From positions 43,270-107,269 of the forward strand of contig FTLJ01000759.1 in the NCBI GenBank assembly GCA_900155495.1: a DNA stretch of 64,000 nt. The letters are read 5' to 3'. The notes beneath the pieces were generated by a model. The model worked only from the letters and a program-made list of their open reading frames with translations. It made no database searches and was not told the DNA's origin. Shown here piece by piece: positions 25,975 to 38,387 of the stretch. How positions within the stretch are numbered: the first letter of the stretch is position 1; each line of letters begins with the position of its first letter. The position numbers were made by a program, and so were the translations under genes. Source of the DNA: Porogramme epimiltina. Its lineage: Eukaryota; Basidiomycota; Agaricomycetes; Polyporales; Polyporaceae.

Positions 25975-28900
25975 ATGGCCACCCGAATCCACACCAATTC
26001 ACCTCTCCCAGCCCCCGCGATGCACGCCACCCACGGCCTCCAGCAATCCAAGTCGCACGTCCTTGCGGGCGTGCAAGACGCGTACTGGAGCGACGACGAA
26101 GCGGTGCGTGCAACTGAAGAGGCCTGCGCATTTGAGCTGCTCGCTAATATGTGCACGTATGCGTAGGAGGATGCAGAATGCCCTCTCTGTCTCGAAGAGA
26201 TGGACATCTCCGATCTCAATTTCAAGCCCTGTCCTTGCGGTTACCAGGTGCGTATCCACGGCCTGCGCAACCCGAGCGTAGCCCGTTGACATTGGGTATG
26301 TAGGTCTGCCAGTTCTGTTGGCACCACATCAAGGAGAACCTCAACCGCCGTTGTCCCGCTTGCCGGAGGGAGTACACCGACGACGCAGTGCAATTCAAGC
26401 CTATAAACCCAGAGGAGTGAGCATTTATTCCATCTGTTGCTGTTTCTCTGCACCCGTTTGAGTCTGTGCATGGGGTGTGTTTACGTTCATTGACCGGTCG
26501 ATGCCCTACACCGTGCTGCCTGACGCGAGGAGATGAGTGCGTGTGGGACTATCTATGGCCTCGTGTCCACTCTCCTCCTAAGTTCCTCCGTCTCGCGTGC
26601 ACTGCTGCCACTACCTCATCACTCTTTTCCCGTCGTGCTTCCTTCACATTTTGGGGACCAGAAACACCATACTGATGTCGACATATCTTATTCAGCCACA
26701 AGCGCCTGACCCAGCAGAAGAAGCAGCGGGAACGGGAGCGCAAGGAACTCGATTCTCTGGGTCGTCGTCAGTTGGCGAACGTGCGTGTTGTACAACGCAA
26801 CGTGGTGTATGTTGTAGGGCTTGGTCCCAGAGTAGCGAAGGAAGAGGTGTGTTCTGCACTGTTCTTTTTTGTGCGATTGAAGATCGGACTCACGTCGTGG
26901 CAGCTCATCCCCACCCTACGCTCGAACGAGTACTTCGGACAGTACGGGAAGATCTCTAAGATCTTGATCACCAAGCGTACCCCGCCGGGCGGGCGCGCGC
27001 CTGTAGTAGGATTGTACATCACGTACCACCGTCGTGAAGACGCTGCACGTGCGATTGCTGCTGTCGATGGTGCGTCATCTCCAGGCGGCGGTGGCGAGAT
27101 CATGCGGGCAAGTTACGGCACGACGAAGTACTGCATGTCGTTCTTGCGGGGTGTGAGTTGCACCGACCACAGTTGCTTGAATCTTCATGAATGGGGAGAC
27201 GAGAAGGACTGTTTCACGAAGGAGGACCTCACTACGCTGTGCGTGTTGTTTTTTCATCACTACAGGTAAGATGTCTCTAACACAGATGCAGGAAACACAC
27301 AATGAAGGACACGGAAACTCGACGTACCACTACGATCAAGAAGGGCGATGAGGCTGAAGGTGAGCTGAGCATCACACATACAGGCGCTTTTCCTGACAGT
27401 TTGGTGCCTAGGGCTTCCCCGTGCTGCTTCGTGGGCCAACAAGAGCAATATTACTTTGGCGAGCACAGCACTGCACAACAACACCAGCGCAGCCAGCCAA
27501 AGTACAAGACAGGCCCGCCGCACAGCAGCAACGTTGGGCAGATCACAACGCTCCGGTTCAACGACAACGCCATCTGCTCCCGCGATCACGGAGGTACGGA
27601 AGAAGAGTGCGGCAATGAAGTCTTCTTCGCAGGCTTCGTCTTCCCGTCCAGCCACTCCGGCATCGCTGCCGAATCGTCCAATGACGCCTGCCACAGCCAA
27701 GTCTTCCAAGGCAAAGGAAACTGCATCTGTTCCGCCACCCCCTCCAGTCCCTCGTTCTCCTACAGGTTCCGTCGCAGTCGACTCCGATGCCGGGTCCGCA
27801 TCGGCGCCACAAGAGGTTGCATCTCCCCGGTCGCCACCACCCTCTGCGTCGAAAGAAGTACCAGTTGCACCTCCTGGTCTTCCCGCAATACCTCCTGGTC
27901 TTTCCCCCGTTGTCCCCCCTGGCCTCGCTGCCCCCCCTGGCCTGCCCCCACCCGCATCAAGGACCGCGTCCGAAGCTGCTTCCCCCCAGATTCCCATGCA
28001 GTCCACTTCTTCATACCAGATGTCAACCCAAGCACAGGCACTCATGGAGGATTTGCGTGCGCGACGCGAATCGAGTGTTACTGCTACTGTCCAGAGCCCA
28101 TTCCCGGAAATCGACCGTATGCTGCAATCGCTCGGCAGCGATACAGAGTTTGGAGGGTTCAGCTTCAACATGGACCCCAAGCTCATCGGAGATGTTCAGG
28201 AGGATGGGGTAGGCCTACCCGACTTCGACCTGGACCCCAGTGTGCCATACACTGGTGGCTTCTTCGACGTCTTCCCCAACCTGCGCCCTAGTGGACAGGC
28301 CTCTGCGGCTCCCTTAATGCCACCTCCCGGCATACCTTTCGCATCAGGATCTCATCGCACAGTGTACGACCCCCTCACTGGCAAGGGAACCGTCGAACGG
28401 CAATCCACAGGTTCAAGTTATACCGGCTCCTTCAATCCGTTTGGTGGCGACGGGGCAGACGACGTGCCTTCGCGCAAATTCTCCCCTCTGGATGAAGAGC
28501 GCAAGGTGTCCCGTTTTGGTTTCGCGCGGGGGCGCCAGGGTTCGGCATCTTCTTCCCTTCATGCCTCTTCCCCCCTCGGCAACGCAGACAGCCTCTCTCA
28601 GCTCGCGCATCACAACAGCGTAGGGGACTTCGCACATGCGCCGCAGCAACAATGGTCGTTCCCAGCGAGACATCCAGACTTCGCTCAGTACCAGAACAAC
28701 TCTGCGATGAGCTCGCCCTTAGCGCAGCACATGCAACCCGCGCAGCACCAACACCAACACCCGCATCAGCATCAGCACCAGCACCATTACCAGCAGCAAC
28801 AGCAGCAGCAACAGAATCGCTTCCAGCCTTTCGATAATGGAGTCAGTGAGCAGCAGCTAAGGGAGCTTATAATGGCCAGTCGCGATCGCGCGAATGTATC

Positions 28901-31249
28901 GAGGAACGGACCGATGGGTAGGACTCCTCGTGTTGTATACGTGTAATATCTTGTTGACTAGCGAATCTCCTATGACACGCTTTGCGATATCACAGACCAG
29001 ACACAGTTCAATCCAGGCCAGCCGTTCAGTGACCCTGCGATCATGTCAGCGAGGATGGCTTCACCCAGCATGGCTCAAGCAATGCCTAACGGCCGGTTTC
29101 CCATGCCTGGTTTAGATGGTTTCCCGTCACACCCCATGGCTGCCTTTGGTCCACCTCCTGGGCTGTCCTTTCCAGAGGATGTAGGAAGCCCCATGGGCAG
29201 CCACGCGTACGGCGGCGCTAGCGGCCCATCCACAAACATGGAGGTCTCGCAGAGCGGATCAGCGCATGGTGAGTTCGGTCTCCTTCGTTCCACGGGATGG
29301 GAGTCCCTCGTCAGTGTACCGAGCTGCCGTGCTTTCAGTGCGGAAACTATATCATCGGCCTTGATCTAAACAATCTCAACGGCCCGGTCTCTCCCTCTCC
29401 CCCCGTCACATCTCTGCACTCCTCGCTCTATATCATCTGCCGTCCCGGTAGGAACTACATGAAAGTACGTTGACGCTGACATACGCTTGTTCTTGTTGGG
29501 TCTCCCGCCTCCGTTCCCGTCCCCCTTCCCCCCTCCGCTCCTATGACCTTGATGTTTTTGCCACTGCCCCCCGCGTTCTCTGCTCCCACTCCCCTGTCCA
29601 TCCGAAATGAAGTCTCGACGGTACCCTCGCCCGCGCCCGAGTCTCCTGCTCTGTCCTCTTCAGACTTCCCTGCACTGTCCGCGGTCACTGAGCAGCCTGC
29701 GCATCCCGAACCACCACAGGCTAGCGAATCCGCAGTTCCCTCGGCCTCCGGCGCCGCGGAGCCGTCTCTCGACGACGCTGCGGCGGAGAAAGCGGCGCGC
29801 AAGGCGGCGAAGAAGGCGGCTGCCGCCGAGCGCGCCGCTGAGCGTGCGCGGCTCTCGCAGGAGCGCCAGGCTGTCCGGGCGCTCGAGAAGGAGAGGATTG
29901 CGAAGGAGAAGGCCGTGGAGAAGGAGCGTCAGGCCGCACTCAAAGCTGAGAAGGAAAAGGCTGCCAAGGAGAAAGCGGACAAGGAGAAGGCAGAGAAGGA
30001 GCGCGCGGCGCGGGAGCGTGCGGAGCGTGAGCAGGCGGCGCGGGAGAAGGCGGCCAAGGAGGCGGCGGAGCGGCGGGCGGCCGAGGAGCAGCGTGTGGCA
30101 ACGGCGGCGGCGCTGAAGGCGAAACAGGCGGCGGCGAAAGAGAAGGAGGCGGCCGAGGCGAACGCGTTGACGCTGGACAAGATGGGCTTCCCGCCCGTGC
30201 ACAAAGTGCCAGCGAGAAAGCAGGCGGTTGACCGTGCCCCGGCCACTGTGTCCCCCGTCGAGCCAGTCGTGCAAGCACCGATCCTGGCGAGGATGCCGAA
30301 AAAGAACAAGCCAGTGACAAAACCCATCAAGATCCCGAAGGAAGATCACGCTGGCGAGGCTGCTTCCACTATCCCTTCCGCTGCCACCTCCGATGCGCCC
30401 CAGTTGCCTGATTCCCGAGCAGCGGACAGCAGTTCAAACAACTCTCGCGCACATTCGGTCGACATGACCGAGAAGGTCCAGCCCATGCCGGTGCAAGACC
30501 TGTTAGCAGAACTGCATGTGCAGTTCCCGTGGCTCGACCTAGGCAAGCACCCGTTCTTCGATGTGTCCAAGATCAACCCCGCGTCCAAGGTGCCGCTCGA
30601 GTACGGTCCACTCGTGCACGCCCTATCAGCACTGTCTGTGGGCGGCGGCTCGTTCGCAAACAACATGCCGTCCGGTTCGATCGATAATGCCGTCTCGTCC
30701 TTCCAACAGCTGTTGGAGACGCTCACACAGACGATTTCGGACCTGCTCCGGCTGTTGCCACGCACGACATGGGATGACAGCTCGTCATTCGACGGCGTGT
30801 TGCGCGACATGCTGAAGGGCGACGACTTCCTTGACGACGGGAGCGGCGATGACGGCAGCAGCACGCAAGGCAAGGAGGACGAGGTCGCAGCGCTGACACT
30901 TGCGCTTGAGCGACGTGCGCGGTGGATGGAGGTGCAGCTCTCGAAGTTGGAGGAGCTTCATCGCGACATCAACACGGCCGCTGTCCGAGCAGTGCTCTCT
31001 TTCAACGACAACGGATGGGACCCGCACGGGGCTCTTCCTCGCATTGGCAACACACTCTCGCGTTTCGACCAGATCGGGTATGTGAGCGTAGGGAAGGGCG
31101 AGGGCGCGGTGCGTGCGATGACCGCTGACGAGCTGGATAAGAAGCTTGTGGTTGCACGGGAGGCAGCGCAGTTCGTAGAGGCAGAGCTGAGGGAGGTCAT
31201 GCGGAACTTGCAGGTGCTGAGGCCTTCGGAGGAGGGGGACGAATATTGA
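25975..31249 (+). CDS. NOT4: NOT4 (CNOT4/MOT2) RING-RRM ubiquitin ligase with long C-terminal extension
   Basis: About nine exons encode roughly 1,400 residues. The C4C4 RING reads CPLCLEEMDISDLNFKPCPC, then CQFCWHH and RRCPACRREY. A linker helix (HKRLTQQKKQRERERKELDS) leads to VRVVQRNVVYVVGLGP and the RRM (NEYFGQYGKISKILITKR...VGLYITYHRREDAARAI), followed by a CCCH-like segment (CMSFLRGVSCTDHSCLNLHE). These are the diagnostic NOT4 blocks. The long tail has a PPGL-repeat stretch, a His/Gln tract (28745-28815), and an Ala/Lys/Glu coiled coil (29780-30170). It ends in a conserved-looking domain with PVQDLLAELHVQFPWLDLGK. NOT4 is the E3 of the CCR4-NOT complex, acting in mRNA decay and quality control. 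The 344-bp intron at 29269-29612, joining the tail in phase, is the least certain junction; two genes remain possible. Confidence 0.85.
28745..28815 (+). repeat. His/Gln codon repeat inside NOT4
   Basis: Irregular CAC/CAT/CAG/CAA/CAAC triplet-type repeats encode alternating His-Gln and then a run of Gln. They are directly visible and likely length-variable. Confidence 0.85.
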
Positions 31250-31804
31250 AATCGGTTGGGGGACGAGGCCGTCGCGGATGTGACGAATACTTTCATGCCT
31301 GTATACCATAATAAAGTACGAGCTTGAAGACACCAAAATAATAGCCACGCCAGAGCGCTCTCCTCTTCTTTCTCTCGAGCCAGAGGAGCTGTGCGCTCAA
31401 CACAGTAGTCTCGACTCCGGTCGCGTGCCAGGCGTGCGAAGAGATGCAAGCGACCGACAGCTGACCTTAAGAACTGAATGGAGCAGAGAGGCCCCCAAAA
31501 AGCGACCATCATCTTCTCCTCTCGACATCCATCTGAGTGTTGTCGAATCCATTTCGGTGGGTAGAGTTTTTTTTTTTCGAACCGTCATAAGATGAAACGC
31601 ACTGGGCTCTGATAAATTCAGAAGAAATGCATTACGTTCGATTACATTATGAGCGGCGGCCTGAAAAACCGTTAACTGATCTTATCTGTTTTATTTGCCT
31701 ACCCGATTACAAAATTTACTCACAAACCTTTCTTGCCCAGACATCTCACTATCCAGCCTCTCCCTCTTCTTGCTTCTCTCAACCCAACATCGATCCGACT
31801 TGCC
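31250..31804. other. Intergenic region between NOT4 and LCP5
   Basis: This 555-bp spacer has a run of T near 31566-31577 and no recognisable gene. The last part before 31805 is CT-rich leader. The minus-strand ORFs are shadows of the NOT4 end. Confidence 0.45.
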
Positions 31805-33124
31805 ATGGAGTCGCAAGACGTAGAGGTGGTGGCATCAGGGCTACCGGAGGAAAACGTGCAGGCGTTTTGCGAGCTGCTGGACCAGATGAAGGGTAGCATG
31901 TCGGCTGCTAAGGACATTGTAAAGTCATTGCGCGAGAAGTATGTCCTGCATATCCCCCCTGTAGTATACAGCCCCATAACGAAGACCCTTGTCCCCCCCC
32001 CCCCTTCAAGGCAGAATACCACATCTGAACTCGACACGCGAGAGGGAATCTCCCTTCTTTCGCTCAAGCACCACTTGATGCTCTCCTACTTGCAGTCTCT
32101 GTCCATCATCACTGCGCGCCGTGCCATCGGCCACTCGCTGTCCGAGCGTAGCCCCCATGCAACACTGTTCAGCTCAAAAGACCGGCCCACACGCGGAGCG
32201 GGTGCAGGCGACCGCGTAGACGCAACAGTCGAAGCTCGCGTCGTGCTCGAAAAAGTCAAGGTGCTTGAGGGTCGGATGAAGTACCAGATTGACAAACTCG
32301 TCCGCATCGCCGAAGAGGGTTCATCGACCGATAAAAATATCACTAGTGGTGCGTCTCTTCTCCATCTAGTCTTTGTAGCGTGTTCACATACTTCTCTCCT
32401 CGCAGACCCTCTTGCATTCCGCCCTAATCCACAAGCGCTCATGGACCAGGGCTCCGACGAGGACGAAGACGAAACCGGCAGCGCACACGGAGGAGATGAT
32501 CGTACCGGCGACGGGATCTACCGCCCTCCTAAGCTTGCCCCCATGCCCTACGTTGAGCCGTCCAAGTCCAAGTCTAAGGACCGCTCACGAAGAGCCCCTG
32601 TCCCTGCCGCGCTCGCACACCTCACACACCTTGATCCCTCCAAACCGCATGCCGAATCGACGTCTGGCCTCGGTGGCGGCGCGGGTGTGGGCGGCGCACT
32701 TTCTTCGGGGCGGGCGCGAGAGCTCGCGCGAATGACAGAGTTCGAAGAGGAGAACTTCACACGACTCGTGATGAAAAAGAAGGACGCGCGCCGGCGTGCA
32801 CTCGACGAGGCGGACGTCGCGCTGGGCGGTACGGGTGCCGCGTCTGGCCGTCGTGGCCGCGTGCCAGGCGTTGGGCTGGATGACGAGTTCGGGGACATCC
32901 TCAAGTCCGTCGGGCGGAGCAGGCAAGGTGCGCTGGGAGATGGCTATGAGGAGCTGCGGCAGAGGGGAAAGAAGGAAGGTGTTCTAGCGAGGTCTAGAGC
33001 GCGATCAAGAGATGACGCTTTTGAGGGGCTGGGCGAGGATGGGCCGAGGCAGAGGAAGCGTAGCAGGTTCGAAAAAGAGGTCAAGGCCTCCAAAAAGAGA
33101 GCTCGGTCGAAAGGCGGCCGGTAG
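31805..33124 (+). CDS. LCP5: LCP5/neuroguidin, Sas10/Utp3/C1D family U3 snoRNP-associated protein
   Basis: Three exons (31805-31938, 32011-32348, 32406-33124) give 396 residues. The Sas10/C1D helical domain is seen in MKGSMSAAKDIVKSLREK, GISLLSLKHHLMLSYLQSLS and VEARVVLEKVKVLEGRMKYQ, followed by IDKLVRIAE. DPLAFRPNPQALMDQGSDED and GIYRPPKLAPMPYVE are typical of neuroguidin/LCP5. Further on are ARMTEFEEENFTRLVMKKKD and a Lys/Arg-rich C-terminus (QRKRSRFEKEVKASKKRARS) fitting nucleolar location. LCP5 acts in small-subunit pre-rRNA processing with U3. Intron 1 ends in a C tract (31991-32006) with a CAAG acceptor. The ATG at 31805 (gccATGgag) is the best start. Confidence 0.92.
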   Translation: MESQDVEVVASGLPEENVQAFCELLDQMKGSMSAAKDIVKSLREKYVLHIPPVVYSPITKTLVPPPPSRQNTTSELDTREGISLLSLKHHLMLSYLQSLSIITARRAIGHSLSERSPHATLFSSKDRPTRGAGAGDRVDATVEARVVLEKVKVLEGRMKYQIDKLVRIAEEGSSTDKNITSGASLLHLVFVACSHTSLLADPLAFRPNPQALMDQGSDEDEDETGSAHGGDDRTGDGIYRPPKLAPMPYVEPSKSKSKDRSRRAPVPAALAHLTHLDPSKPHAESTSGLGGGAGVGGALSSGRARELARMTEFEEENFTRLVMKKKDARRRALDEADVALGGTGAASGRRGRVPGVGLDDEFGDILKSVGRSRQGALGDGYEELRQRGKKEGVLARSRARSRDDAFEGLGEDGPRQRKRSRFEKEVKASKKRARSKGGR

Positions 33125-33408
33125 TAGTGTTCCTGCTGTCTCTATCCTAGCCTTCTACTGCTATTGTCGCACTTCCGACTTATTCGAAACAACCATCTCT
33201 CTGCAACGCATATACCACAGACGGTTCATGATACATACAGCAGCTGTATGCAAGCTTGTGCAAGGCGTCTAGTAGCGCCACGGGCTGGCGTCTGCCATCC
33301 GTGCTAAATTGTCTCCGGCCCGTCCTTAGAGCTTTCCGTCCTTGATCTCGGACAGTCGAGTATCCTGCTCTCGGTCGCTCATTCTTGGTTATGTGTACAC
33401 TTCGCTGA
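33125..33408. other. Spacer between LCP5 and PAN2
   Basis: This 284-bp spacer lies between tandem plus-strand genes and contains no gene. It presumably holds the LCP5 3' UTR and PAN2 promoter. Confidence 0.4.
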
Positions 33409-36400
33409 ATGTCGACCTACCACCAAATCCCGCCGCTCGTTTACCAGCGCGATGTCCTTCCCCAGCCCATCACTGCGCTCTCCTTCGACCCGGTCTCCGA
33501 CATCCTTTGGTCCGGCACCAACTCCGGCCATGTCTGCGCCAACTACACTCCGCGCGGTATGCGCGGGGTCCATTACCCTGTAGGCGGCCACATCGCGGTC
33601 AAGAAGATCCTCGCGACGGAGTCCAATGTTATCGCTTGTGGCGTCACAGGAGAGGGCATCGGGGCATGGGGCAAGGGTGGGGTGAACGCCTGGTATTTTA
33701 AGTGAGCCATTCGTCTGTTTCCCGCGCAACTTGTTTCTTTACCTCTTCTACAGATCTGGAAGCCAGATTGCGGCCTTCTCGAACAAGGCTTCCAATGCGT
33801 CCACCATTGCGGTCTCGACGGCATCTCCGGAGCTCATCCTTGTCAACACCCAGACCGGGACTGCCTTGCGGAGATCTCCAGTACCATCCATCCTCACACA
33901 TCTGCATTTCACCGCATCTCAGACATACTTTGTCTCCGGGGATGCTGATGGTTGGATACGCTTGCATGACCCGCGCGATGCGACTACGCGCTCTTACGGC
34001 TCAAACACTGTCAAGGCACATTTGAGTGGTATTCAGGGCGTCGAGACGACTTCAACACTGTTGTATACTATCGGCCTTGGCATACGGTAAGTAAACATTT
34101 GTCGATTTACCGTCTACACATACTGACCTTCATCAGGCAAGGTCGGCCGTTCCCCGACCCACTTGTCAAGGTCTACGACTTGCGAAACCTCAAGGCACTC
34201 CCGCCAATCCCCTTCTCCACAGGCCCTTCATTTATTACGCGGTTCTCGAACCGCCCCTCTACACTGGCCATCACCTCCAGCCAGGGACTCGTACAGATTG
34301 TCGACACGACTAATCCAACCACGAACGAGTTCTACCAGGTTCGATCAGTTAGACTTCTCACCGTCGGCCATGATACTAAACAACGCTTTCAGCTCGATAC
34401 CCCGTCGTACGTTAGTTCCGTCGCAGTTTCGCCGACTGCTGCATATATGGCGTTTGGCGATTCCGACGGTGCCATTCATCTCCTGTCTGCGGCAGAGGAG
34501 GAAGCGATGTTGCCCTTCAATGGGTTCGAAGGCAAACCGATCGAGTGGGCCGACACAGCAGAAGCATTGCCGGAGATCGAGTGGACGGGGACGACGTGAG
34601 TAGCAACAGACGTCTGAGCATGCTGTAGGCTGACGTCACATAGTCCACTGAGCACAGTAGGCGTGCCACATTACAACAACCTCCTGTTGTCATCATGGTC
34701 CAATGACTTCATACCAGGCAACATGTACTTCCCCCCGCCACCGAAGATCCCTCAGCAGGTGCTCAACTCGATCAAAGTCAACGACTCGATTGCGTATGCG
34801 TCTTTGCCAAAGGAGCTAAGAGGAAGGCGCAACGTCGTGGCGACAGCCCCTCGCAAGAGCGGTGGTAGGTTCAGGAGTGGACGCGCACGCTATAATGATG
34901 TGAGTGTTATTTAGTCAATCTAAGGAGGGTTTTGACCATAGAACTTAATAGTCGGAGCCTGCGACGCCAACGCACGAGTACAACCCCGACGTAATCCCGA
35001 AGTGTTATCGTAAGGTTGAGATCGAATACTCGAAGTTCGGTGTCGAGGACTTTGACTTCGGGTGAGCCGCGCTTGATAAGGTGTCTCTCTGAGATCTGCT
35101 GACAATCTGGTAGTTTCTACAACAGGACGGGATTCAGTGGCCTCGAGACCCACATCCTCAACTCGTATACGAACCCGCTAGTGCAAATCATGCACTACAC
35201 GCTGCCGATACGGAGACTGGCGAAGTCACACATCACCACGGATTGCCCACGCGAACATTGTTTGCTCTGCGAGCTGGGCTTCGTCACCCGGATGCTTGAG
35301 GACGCACACGGGACCAACTGCCAGTCGAGCAATTTCTGCAAGACGGTCGGCGTGCTAGCGCAAAGTACGTCACCTGTCGAATCACACGATTCGCTAACTA
35401 AAGGACGGGGTAGTGAACAACGCGATCGAGCTCATCGACTATGGCCGCGAGAGTGCCGAGTTGAGCTATGCGCACATGATACAGATGTTCCACCGTTTCC
35501 TGATCGACCACCTGAGCTCTGAAGGCAACTCGTTCCCTCACAACCCCATGCTCCTCCCCGATGCTGGCCCGGCAGACCTCCGTTCTCCTGCCCCCGCTCC
35601 GATCACGCAGCTGCTCGGTGTCGACGCCAAAAACGTCATCGTATGTACGAGCTGCCGTGCGGTGCGCGAGAAGGAGAACATGACGCACCTCGTGGAACTT
35701 ACCTATCCGGCGCGGAAGGGGCCAGCAAACGACGTTGCGGCGGAGACGGACTTCGCGTCAGTTCTGCGCGCGTCGGTGCTCCGACAGGCAACGCACAAGG
35801 CAACGTGTCAGACATGCAAGCAATTTGCGACGTTCGAGAGCCGGCGCGCGATCCGTTCGCGCGACTTGCCGCCCGTGCTCGCGGTGAACGCAGCCGCGCA
35901 TGGAGAAGAGGCGCACAGGTATTGGCGGGATCAGAGAAGGCAGACGTTCCTCCGTCCCCGGATCGAGCTTCATGGCCAAGTAGATGGCATGGATGATCCA
36001 GAGGCGGCAATCTACGAGCTTCGGGCGATGGTCGTGCAGGTCGTGGAGAAGGACGCGAACTCGCATCTGGTAGCTATTGTCAAAGGTATGAATGTTGTTC
36101 TGCTCGACCCGCCTTTCTGGTACTCATAGTGAATCTAGTACCTGAGGCAGAGATATCCGATCCGGAGCCATGGTTCATCTTCAACGATTTCTCCGTGCAG
36201 AATATCTCGGAGGAAGAGGCCCTCAGCTTCCCGTCAAGTTGGAAGGTCGGTGATCCAGTTGGACCTGAGAATTGGTTTCCGCTCATATTGGTTCTCATCA
36301 GGTGCCCGCTATCCTATACCTGGAGCGTGTCGATATCTGTCAGCGCCTCAATTTCACCGGCCTTCCAGACAAGATGGATAACACGATCCTCTGTCGGGAT

Positions 36401-37573
36401 ACCAATATTGCTATGTATGTTTGCAGCCCCTCGTATCTAGTTTTGCGCTCGCTGACGCAACATCTCACCGCAGCAATCGCGACAAGCGGGCGATCAAGCA
36501 TGAATTGTTGCGCTTCGAGGAACTTCCGAAGCCGGGAACGCTAATTGCCATCGACGCAGAGTTCGTTTCAATGCAGCAAGAAGAAACGGAGTATCGCTCA
36601 GATGGCACGAAGAAGGTCATCCGCCCTGCCCGCCTTTCTCTCGCACGTGTGTCCGTTCTGCGTGGTGACGGCCAGATGGAGGGTATGCCATTCATCGATG
36701 ATCACATTCATACGAGCGAAATCATCGTCGACTACCTCACGGAGTTCTCCGGAATCAAATGTGCGTCAGCTTTCTTTACCATCTACTCTCACTGTATGAG
36801 TTTCTTACATGAACAATATAGTTGGGGACCTGGATCCAAGTTTGTCGCGACATACGTTGACACCACTGAAAGTCGTATACAAGAAACTTCGGCTCCTTGT
36901 TGATAGTGGGTGTATTTTCATCGGCCATGGCCTCTCGAAGGACTTCCGGATCATCAGTAAGTAGCTTTCAACTCTTAAGGATCTTCGCAACTGACGCCGT
37001 TCAGACATCTTCGTGCCCCCGGAACAAGTTATTGACACTGTGGACCTCTACTATCTCGAGAACCGGCAACGGCGACTCTCGCTTCGATTCTTGACGTGGT
37101 TCGTATTGAAAGAGAACATTCAAACGGACACACACGACTCGATCGAGGACGCGTTGTCTGCACTCAAGCTGTACAAGGTGCACTTACAGCTCGAAGAGGA
37201 AGGTTCATTCGATAGCAAGCTCGAAGAAGTATATCGTGAAGGCAGGCAATACGTACGTCTTCCAGTCCGGACCTTCCGGCGATGTGATCCTTACCACTTT
37301 CCCTTCCTGCAGAACTTCAAACCTCCAGCAGTGCCCGGCGCCCAGACTTCGACACCAACCCCAGGCTCTGGCACAGCCAGCCCAATGCCTCACGCACAAT
37401 TGGGGATTAGCCGTGGCGGCTTCTTGCCCCAGGTCGCACAGTTCAGCGGCGGCCACTTCCCACTCAACGCGCTCGGCACTCCTCCGTTCTTCCCCCTGCA
37501 GCCCGGAAATGGGATGGGGCCAAACCATCACCCTCACCGCGGGTTCATGCAGCCCAATTGGCGGAACAGGTGA
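33409..37573 (+). CDS. PAN2: PAN2, catalytic subunit of the PAN2-PAN3 poly(A) deadenylase
   Basis: Fourteen exons, all with short canonical introns, sum to 3,471 nt (1,156 residues). The N-terminal WD40 propeller begins [20 protein letters not shown] and includes [21 protein letters not shown] linker follows ([15 protein letters not shown]), then the pseudo-ubiquitin-hydrolase domain ([33 protein letters not shown]). The C-terminal DEDD exonuclease has [10 protein letters not shown] (D, E), [11 protein letters not shown] (D), and HDSIEDA (H, D), so all catalytic residues are present. The Gly/Pro-rich tail is ordinary. PAN2-PAN3 trims poly(A) tails in the cytoplasm at the first step of mRNA decay. 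The gene is on the same strand as, and about 6 kb from, NOT4, another deadenylation-complex component. Confidence 0.96.
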
Positions 37574-38387
37574 CGCACGTGTGTATGATTTGATTATTTG
37601 AATGAAAGAAAGACTGTATCAGCAGCGAACGGTTTCTCGTACGTGCACATTATATGTATTCAGTAGACTTGGTTGTATCTGTCGCAACGTTGTCGTATTG
37701 CTCTGTGAATTGATTTTCCTCCCTGACCCTACTTCGGGTCCGACGTGAGATAGTGGCGCACGGCGTACGAAATGCAGTGCAAAGTAAAGCTCACGTCGGC
37801 GCCCGCGGCTTGAAGCCTACAACCATGTCAACATCCGAGCGTAGGAGTTGCATCGGAACGCGAGTCAAGGACCCAATCTTTAGACCGCTCTGCTTACCAA
37901 GAGCAAAGGAAGCTAGGTACATGTGTACCTTCGCAGTCATTTAAAACACCCTGTACTAACGGCCGTTCATATTCGATCACTTCTAGCTATCGTCTTCGGC
38001 CGCCCGCCCCCCAACCATGCGTATCCTATCGCCGTATCGCTATTCCATATACAAAGATCGAAGGCCTATTCGGTCGTACCGGAGGTAAATCCTTCTTCAA
38101 ACGCACACTTATCTCACTTACCAACTCACGTGCGCCTCGACAGACCTCCTTATCTCTCGCCCTGGGCTCTCGGGAGCCTGCCGAGTCGACCACGGTGCCT
38201 CCCCCCCGCACTGCGGCTGTGCCGAACACTTGCCACCAGATAGCCGTACCAACTTCTGACTCTGTGTTATCGCACATCGAAGAGATGTCGTACAGCAATA
38301 TAAGACCGCGGCGACAACACGCCCAGCGACTGCCCCCGCGACACGCTCGGACCCTTCCTGCACACCCCTCCCCGACACACTCGCGTC
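37574..38387. other. Intergenic region upstream of the agmatinase-like gene
   Basis: The region is 814 bp with no recognised gene. It includes the PAN2 3' end and the promoter of the next gene. No TATA box was assigned. Confidence 0.45.
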
